Shown here piece by piece: positions 58,760 through 64,000 of a stretch of DNA of 64,000 nt. Each line of letters begins with the position of its first letter. Position 1 is the stretch's first letter. Origin of the DNA: Bacteroidales bacterium. GTDB taxonomy: Bacteria; Bacteroidota; Bacteroidia; Bacteroidales; JAADJA01. The stretch spans positions 1-64,000 of the forward strand of contig JAGQVE010000016.1 in assembly GCA_020438105.1 (NCBI GenBank). Reading direction: 5' to 3'. The notes under the pieces were generated by a model. It saw nothing but the letters and a program-made list of their open reading frames with translations. It was not told the DNA's origin and did no database searches. The position numbers were made by a program, and so were the translations under genes.

Positions 58760-59785
58760 TTAATCAAATAAATTACCGGTATCTCTGGACTTAATCTTCC
58801 CCAGATGTTTATAAGCATTTTCGGTAGCTTCGCGACCACGGGGTGTGCGCATCAGATAGCCTTCCTGGATCAGGAATGGTTCGTATACCTCTTCGATGGT
58901 TCCCGGATCTTCGCCTACCGCAGTGGCAATGGTGGTAATGCCCACAGGGCCTCCTTTAAACTTTTCAATGATGGTTTCAAGTATCTTCAGATCCATTTCG
59001 TCCAGCCCGTTTTTGTCAACATTAAGGGCTGCAAGTCCATGTAAGGAGATATCCATATTGATAATACCATTGCCTTTGATCTGGGCAAAATCCCGGACAC
59101 GGCGAAGCAGGAGGTTTGCAATTCGTGGGGTTCCCCGGCTGCGGCGGGCTATTTCGGCGGCAGCATCATCTTTGATCTCCACCCTTAATATTCCTGCCGA
59201 TCTTTTAACGATATGTTCCAGTGTTTCACCATCATAATAACTCAGGCGCGAATTGATCCCGAATCGTGAACGCAAAGGGGCCGTTAGTAAACCGCTTCTG
59301 GTTGTTGCTCCAATAAGTGTAAACGGGTTCAGGGTGATTTGAACACTGCGGGCATTGGGGCCGGTTTCGATCATGATATCAATCTTGTAATCCTCCATGG
59401 CCGAGTAAAGATACTCCTCCACAACCGGACTCAGCCTGTGTATTTCGTCAATGAATAAAACATCATTTTCTTCCAGGTTGGTGAGCAGTCCTGCCAGGTC
59501 GCCGGGCTTGTCAAGCACCGGCCCTGATGAAACTTTGATATTTACTCCAAGCTCATTAGCAATGATGTATGAAAGTGTTGTTTTACCCAATCCGGGAGGC
59601 CCATGCAATAAAACATGATCCAATGATTCGCCGCGAAGCCTGGCTGCTTCCACAAAAACCTTCAGGTTGGAAACTACTTTTTTTTGTCCGGCAAAGTCTT
59701 CAAATCCGGCCGGGCGGAGCACTTTTTCAATTTCAAGCTCCGACCTGCTCAACGATTTTCCGGATGCATCCAGATTTTCATTCAT
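58760..59785 (-). CDS. ruvB: Holliday junction helicase RuvB
   Basis: RuvB is the hexameric AAA+ motor that drives branch migration with RuvA. At 341 residues it has Walker [19 protein letters not shown], Walker [12 protein letters not shown], sensor region GATTRSGLL, arginine-finger segment RSRFG and the RuvB_C winged helix ([33 protein letters not shown]). It is divergent from the universal stress gene and heads the ruvB-TMTC-queG operon. A -7-like TACATTTG lies at 59817-59810. Confidence 0.97.
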   Translation of the reverse strand: MNENLDASGKSLSRSELEIEKVLRPAGFEDFAGQKKVVSNLKVFVEAARLRGESLDHVLLHGPPGLGKTTLSYIIANELGVNIKVSSGPVLDKPGDLAGLLTNLEENDVLFIDEIHRLSPVVEEYLYSAMEDYKIDIMIETGPNARSVQITLNPFTLIGATTRSGLLTAPLRSRFGINSRLSYYDGETLEHIVKRSAGILRVEIKDDAAAEIARRSRGTPRIANLLLRRVRDFAQIKGNGIINMDISLHGLAALNVDKNGLDEMDLKILETIIEKFKGGPVGITTIATAVGEDPGTIEEVYEPFLIQEGYLMRTPRGREATENAYKHLGKIKSRDTGNLFD

Positions 59786-59865
59786 TGGCTACGCATTCAA
59801 ATTATATGGCAAATGTAGCAAATAAAAAATTCGTATCTTTACGCAAGATAATTAATGTCAAACCC

Positions 59866-60714
59866 ATGAAAAACATCCTCGTTGCCATCGATTTTTCCAG
59901 GTGTTCAATTCATGCCCTTGAATATGCTATTGTACTGGCCAATCGCATTAAGGCTGAAATTACCATGGTTTGGGTAGATAATACCCAAAGTGATGAGTCT
60001 GTGTATATCAGTTCGGTCGAAAACAGCCGGAAGGAAATTACATCCAGTTTTGAGGAGATTATCTCAAAATACGATGAAAGGCTTGAGCATGGCTCCCTGA
60101 ATTATAAGATTCGAAAAGGGAAAGTTCATATTGAGGTTGCCAATCAGGCGAAGTACAGTGATTCGATGCTGGTGGTGGCTGGCACCCACGGTGTTACCGG
60201 TTTTGAGGAGTTTTGGATTGGCTCTAATGCTTACAGAATTGTAACTTATGCTCCATGTCCGGTTATTACTGTTCGAACCGGTTATGAGTTTAAACCCGAT
60301 ATCAATAAAATCGTGCTTCCCATCGACAGCACCCTTGAAACTAGGCAAAAAGTTCCGTTTTCAGCTAAAATTGCCGCTTACTTTGGTGCCGAAATTCACA
60401 TTTTGTCATTGTATTCAACCACCATAAAGGCAGTAAGGTACAAGGTTGATAATTATTCCAAGCAGGTTCAAAAATACCTGGAGGAAGAAAACGTTAAACA
60501 CGTTATGGCAGAAATGGAAGCTGAAAATATTACGCGTTCAACCATTCAGTATGCAACCGATAATGATGTGGATATTATCGCCATCATGACTGAACAGGAA
60601 ACCACTACTGCTAACCTGTTTCTTGGAGCATATGCACAACAAATGGTTAATCACTCACCCATTCCTGTATTAAGCGTTCATGCGCAAGAATTTATTCGAA
60701 TAGGATCAAGATAG
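59866..60714 (+). CDS. Tandem universal stress protein
   Basis: The 282-residue cytosolic protein has two UspA domains. The first begins MKNILVAIDFSRCSIHALEY and has the nucleotide loop VVAGTHGVTGFEEFWIGSNA. The second begins NKIVLPIDSTLETRQKVPF and its loop (IAIMTEQETTTANLFLGAYA) is degenerate. The ATG at 59866 is chosen because the UspA motif starts immediately. A longer frame would run back through ruvB. It is followed three bases later by the SPOR-like gene. Confidence 0.92.
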   Translation: MKNILVAIDFSRCSIHALEYAIVLANRIKAEITMVWVDNTQSDESVYISSVENSRKEITSSFEEIISKYDERLEHGSLNYKIRKGKVHIEVANQAKYSDSMLVVAGTHGVTGFEEFWIGSNAYRIVTYAPCPVITVRTGYEFKPDINKIVLPIDSTLETRQKVPFSAKIAAYFGAEIHILSLYSTTIKAVRYKVDNYSKQVQKYLEEENVKHVMAEMEAENITRSTIQYATDNDVDIIAIMTEQETTTANLFLGAYAQQMVNHSPIPVLSVHAQEFIRIGSR

Positions 60715-60717
60715 AAG

Positions 60718-61125
60718 ATGAAATTAGGATTAAGTATTTTTTTACTGGTGTTTTCCCTGTGTGCAATGTCGCAGCAGGAAGATAAAGGCAGTGTTAATAT
60801 CATTGGGGACGAACGGATCGACACCCTCATGTCAACATTTATTGAATTGAATGAGGTTTATCCTTCCATTGAAGGTTGGCGGGTTGAGATTTTTTTTGAA
60901 GCCGGCAATTATTCCAAAAAACTTGCCATGGAGGCCAAGGCTGAATTTGTGGAAAAATATCCAGAAGTGCCCTGTTATGTGACCTTTCAGCAACCATATT
61001 ACAAGGTTCGGATTGGTGACCTGCGCACGAAAATGGAGGCCGAAAAATTACTTAAGCGCATCGAAGCTGAGTATCCTAATGCCTTTGTTGTTACTGATCA
61101 AATAAACTTCCCTGAACTCAAATAG
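60718..61125 (+). CDS. SPOR-like domain protein
   Basis: The 135-residue protein has a signal peptide (MKLGLSIFLLVFSLCAMSQQ) and a C-terminal region matching the SPOR fold: WRVEIFFEAGNYSKKLAMEA, VTFQQPYYKVRIGDLRTKME, AEKLLKRIEAEYPNAFVV. SPOR domains bind denuded peptidoglycan. There is no long linker, so this is a minimal exported SPOR protein. It is tightly spaced after the Usp gene and probably co-transcribed. Confidence 0.82.
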   Translation: MKLGLSIFLLVFSLCAMSQQEDKGSVNIIGDERIDTLMSTFIELNEVYPSIEGWRVEIFFEAGNYSKKLAMEAKAEFVEKYPEVPCYVTFQQPYYKVRIGDLRTKMEAEKLLKRIEAEYPNAFVVTDQINFPELK

Positions 61126-61251
61126 TGCAATTCTTGTTTTATTGGTTCATTAAAATTGCTTGTTAAGGTAGTTTTAAGTTATTGTTTACTTTGTGTTAAG
61201 TGCAAATGAAATGCAGATATTCATTATTTTTGAATGCAAAACCTATCTAAA

Positions 61252-61770
61252 ATGAAATCTTTATTCATTGTAAGGCATGCCAAGTCAGCATGGGATCACC
61301 CCGGACTGGAAGATTATCAGCGTCCGCTCCTTGAGAAAGGGAAAAAGCGAACAAAATATATTGTAGACTATTTGCTACAGCGTAATACCCGGGTCGACTT
61401 GATTTTATCAAGCCATGCGAAGCGTGCACTTGAAACGGCTAAAATCATTGCCAACGCCTTGAACTATCCTGAAAACAAGATCATCATCTCTAAAAATATT
61501 TATCATGGTAATGCCGATAGCCTGTTTAATCACTTTTATGATTTGTCGGATGATGTGTCGGCACTGATGATGGTTGGCCACAATCCTACTTTTACCTATT
61601 TTGCCAATTATTTCATGGATAAACCTATTGATAACCTGCCAACATCCGGTGTGGTTTGTATTGAGTTTCAAACCGATTCATGGTCCAATTTTCTGGAAGT
61701 TCCAAGGAAAACAAAATTTGTTATTTCACCCCGAAAGCTAAGAGACGATATTTCAAGAAAAAGAAAATAG
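61252..61770 (+). CDS. sixA: SixA-type histidine phosphatase
   Basis: The 172-residue protein starts MKSLFIVRHAKSAWDHPG, with catalytic His9 in the RHAKS motif. It continues LILSSHAKRALETAKIIA and MMVGHNPTFTYFANYF, whose second histidine completes the active site. It belongs to the histidine phosphatase superfamily and most closely resembles SixA, which dephosphorylates phosphohistidine. The ATG at 61252 fits the family start, since the ATG at 61234 adds six residues. It is followed by ppk1 after 20 bases. Confidence 0.9.
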   Translation: MKSLFIVRHAKSAWDHPGLEDYQRPLLEKGKKRTKYIVDYLLQRNTRVDLILSSHAKRALETAKIIANALNYPENKIIISKNIYHGNADSLFNHFYDLSDDVSALMMVGHNPTFTYFANYFMDKPIDNLPTSGVVCIEFQTDSWSNFLEVPRKTKFVISPRKLRDDISRKRK

Positions 61771-61790
61771 GAAGTTGAAAAAATAAGTTC

Positions 61791-63872
61791 ATGGCAAATC
61801 AATCAACCATTCATATTTCAAAACACATCATAAACAGGGAGATCAGTTGGTTGCACTTTAATGAAAGGGTGCTTCAGGAAGCTTCCGACCCGGCAACACC
61901 ACTGATCGAAAGAATTAAATTTCTGGGTATTTTTTCAAGCAACCGGGATGAATTTTTCAGGGTGAGGGTAGCCAGCCTCAATCGCATGCTCAACATTCCG
62001 GACGGGATTAAAGTTGGGGATGATGACCCCCGTGAAGTGCTTTCCCAAATAAAAGAAATAGTAGCCGAGCAGGAGCGCATATTTACCCAAACCTACTTTA
62101 AAATCGTGGAGGAACTGGGTAAACATGATATCCATATGATCAATGAAACCCAGCTCGATGAGGACCAAATCTCATTTATTACCAATTATTACCGGGATGA
62201 ACTTAGGCAGTACATTTTCCCGATCATGCTGGATAGTTTTCAAAATTTAACCTCTCTTAAAGACGGAAGTATTTATCTCGCCATCGAATTAAAAACCTCC
62301 GATGGTTCTGTTGAAGAGACCTATGCCTTGATCAAAGTACCCCAGAAATCGGTTTCACGTTTTGTGATTTTACCACAGAAAGGCAACAAACACTACATCA
62401 TTTTATTGGATGATGTGATACGGTATTGTCTGCGATTTATTTTTACCAAATTCGGGTATGATCAGTTTAATGCCTACACCATAAAAATAACTCGCGATGC
62501 GGAGCTGGATATTGATGATGATGTATCTAAAAGTTTCCTCGAAAAAATGAGTGATAGCCTCAAACAACGAAAAAGGGGAGTGCCTGTTCGATTTGTTTAT
62601 GATGCCAACATCCCCAGAAAATTACTCAAAAAGATCACTAAAAAACTGAAGATATCCAACGACGATAATATGCGTAGCGGCGGTCGTTATCATAATTTCA
62701 AGGATTTTATGTCCTTCCCCAAAGTGGGCCCACCGGAGCTGTTTTATCCACCGTTTCCCAGGCTCGAACACAAGGATATTCCGAGGTATCAGAGCATCAT
62801 TGCGCTGTTGAAGGAAAAGGACATCATGCTTCATTTTCCTTATCAGTCGTTTCATTATATCATCGATTTTTTGAGGGAATCCTCCATCGATCCGCAGGTA
62901 TCGGAGATTAAAATGACTTTTTACCGGGCTGCCAAATATTCCAATGTGGTGAATGCCCTGGTGAATGCCGCCCGAAATGGAAAGCGGGTTACGGTGTTTC
63001 TTGAGATCCAGGCCCGTTTCGACGAAGAGGCTAATATCACCCTGGCGGGCAAACTGCATGATGAAGGGGTAAAAATTGTTCCCACCATCCCTGGTTATAA
63101 GGTGCATTCAAAATTGATCTTGGTAAAAAGGTGCGAAGAAGAGCAGGATGTTTTTTATGCCAACATCAGCACCGGTAATTACAATGAATCAACAGCCAAT
63201 GTTTATGTGGATAACAGCCTGTTGACAGCAAACCAGGAAATTACCAGGGAGGTTGACCTGGTTTTTCAGTTGTTCGAAGCCCGTTTTGTTCCACCCACCT
63301 TCAAACACCTGGTGGTATCACCTTTCCATACGCGGAATTTTTTCATGCGCATGCTCGACCATGAAATCCAGAATGCGCGCAATGGAAAAGATGCCTGGGC
63401 GATTTTTAAACTGAACAGCATTGTGGATAAAAAGATGATTCGCAAACTTTACCAGGCCTCTCAGGCGGGTGTGAAGATCAGGATGGTGGTGCGTGGTATT
63501 TGTGTGCTCATTCCCGGAATAAAAGGCGTAAGTGAAAACATTGAAGTGATCAGCATTGTGGACCGTTTTCTGGAGCATTCACGGATTTTCATTTTCTGCA
63601 ACAACAACGAAAACCTCTATTACACCGGTTCAGCCGATTGGATGCCCCGCAACCTGGATCACAGGATTGAAGTTTTAACTCCAATTAACGACAAAGATAT
63701 TCAGCAGGAATTGTGGGATATTGTGCAAATTCAGCTAAATGATAATTGCAAAGCAAGGATCAGTGGTGAGGACTTCGTAAACCGTTATCGTAAAACCGAT
63801 TCCACAAAACCGGTGCGGGCTCAGTTTGAGATTTACGATTATTTTAAACAGAAACGTATCGAAAACAGTTAA
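61791..63872 (+). CDS. ppk1: Polyphosphate kinase 1
   Basis: PPK1 makes polyphosphate from ATP. The 693-residue protein begins NREISWLHFNERVLQEA, as in the family. It has HFPYQSFHYIIDFLRESS, VTVFLEIQARFDEEANI, the catalytic histidine (His439) in GYKVHSKLILVKRC, ISTGNYNESTANVYVD, and the second histidine in FLEHSRIFIFC. It lies between sixA and the start of an exopolyphosphatase gene, forming a polyphosphate cassette. Confidence 0.97.
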   Translation: MANQSTIHISKHIINREISWLHFNERVLQEASDPATPLIERIKFLGIFSSNRDEFFRVRVASLNRMLNIPDGIKVGDDDPREVLSQIKEIVAEQERIFTQTYFKIVEELGKHDIHMINETQLDEDQISFITNYYRDELRQYIFPIMLDSFQNLTSLKDGSIYLAIELKTSDGSVEETYALIKVPQKSVSRFVILPQKGNKHYIILLDDVIRYCLRFIFTKFGYDQFNAYTIKITRDAELDIDDDVSKSFLEKMSDSLKQRKRGVPVRFVYDANIPRKLLKKITKKLKISNDDNMRSGGRYHNFKDFMSFPKVGPPELFYPPFPRLEHKDIPRYQSIIALLKEKDIMLHFPYQSFHYIIDFLRESSIDPQVSEIKMTFYRAAKYSNVVNALVNAARNGKRVTVFLEIQARFDEEANITLAGKLHDEGVKIVPTIPGYKVHSKLILVKRCEEEQDVFYANISTGNYNESTANVYVDNSLLTANQEITREVDLVFQLFEARFVPPTFKHLVVSPFHTRNFFMRMLDHEIQNARNGKDAWAIFKLNSIVDKKMIRKLYQASQAGVKIRMVVRGICVLIPGIKGVSENIEVISIVDRFLEHSRIFIFCNNNENLYYTGSADWMPRNLDHRIEVLTPINDKDIQQELWDIVQIQLNDNCKARISGEDFVNRYRKTDSTKPVRAQFEIYDYFKQKRIENS

Positions 63873-63950
63873 TAAGCTGATGCTCCGGATTCTTAGATAC
63901 CCTGTTATTTTTATTAATTTTCCGGCCCAAACAATCAGAAAGCTGAAATT

Positions 63951-64000
63951 ATGATTTATGCTGCTGTAGATATCGGTTCAAATGCCACCCGTTTGTTGTT
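63951..64000 (+). CDS. ppx: Ppx/GppA exopolyphosphatase, 5' end only
   Basis: The last 50 bases encode MIYAAVDIGSNATRLL, the phosphate-1 motif of Ppx/GppA phosphatases, which degrade polyphosphate or pppGpp. The gene runs out of the window. It starts 78 bases after ppk1. Confidence 0.85.
   Translation, partial: MIYAAVDIGSNATRLL

Noticed and set aside
59569..59865. 99-codon N-terminal extension of the universal stress protein
   Set aside because: It runs antisense through ruvB, and the Usp fold starts exactly at 59866.

Overview
The window looks like chromosomal DNA from a member of the Bacteroidota, most likely class Bacteroidia. Three lines of evidence support this. Three secreted proteins end in type IX secretion (T9SS) sorting domains. 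Several families are typical of the phylum (DUF4252, DUF2795, LptC/OmpP1/PpiD gene order, short AtpC, Cys-poor DksA-like protein). Promoters repeatedly match the phylum's TTTG-N19-TAnnTTTG pattern, and most starts lack a Shine-Dalgarno. The DNA is moderately AT-rich and densely coding, with nearly all genes being ordinary housekeeping or envelope genes. I see no CRISPR array, no intact prophage, no insertion sequence and no obvious defence island.

Layout. 1-0.9 kb: a decayed BRO/DinD-type gene beside an initiator tRNA. 0.9-4.5 kb: era, der and an S4 protein, then a coiled-coil lipoprotein. 4.5-7 kb (minus): DUF2795, cobalamin adenosyltransferase, a LolD/MacB-type ATPase and a methyltransferase. 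7-14.7 kb (minus): coaX, an OmpP1-like barrel, a TPR protein, lptC, a CNNM/CorC protein and a PpiD-like chaperone, which form an envelope-assembly operon. 14.9-16.6 kb: tRNA-Phe, two lipoproteins and a 55-residue orphan. 16.6-23 kb (minus): atpDC, then ileS, a DksA-like gene and lspA. 23-29.3 kb (minus): a giant T9SS cargo protein, a radical SAM protein and a POT peptide transporter. 29.5-32.2 kb (plus): ECF sigma factor, anti-sigma factor and three tandem DUF4252 genes. 32.3-39.1 kb: MFS transporter, MacB-type permease, small membrane protein, upp, and a FemAB-like/deacetylase-like/gamma-carbonic-anhydrase trio. 39.5-49.4 kb: Ycf48-like T9SS protein, GT39-type transferase, sucA-sucB-nadB, and a T9SS nuclease. 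49.6-56 kb: topoisomerase subunit A, flavodiiron protein, lipoprotein, DUF1573 protein and a barrel. 56-59.8 kb (minus): ruvB, a TMTC-like gene and queG. 59.9-64 kb (plus): universal stress protein, SPOR-like protein, SixA, ppk1 and the start of ppx.

The most interesting observation is the DUF1573 gene at 54573-55121. Its reading frame is intact over the whole family length except for one TGA that falls exactly on the first cysteine of the conserved C-G-C motif. It is either a selenocysteine codon, a fresh nonsense mutation or a sequence error. A second in-frame TGA interrupts the BRO/DinD remnant at 336-338. TGA clearly serves as an ordinary stop in at least five other genes here, so wholesale recoding is excluded. 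A second candidate for an under-described system is the ECF sigma/anti-sigma operon carrying three divergent copies of DUF4252.
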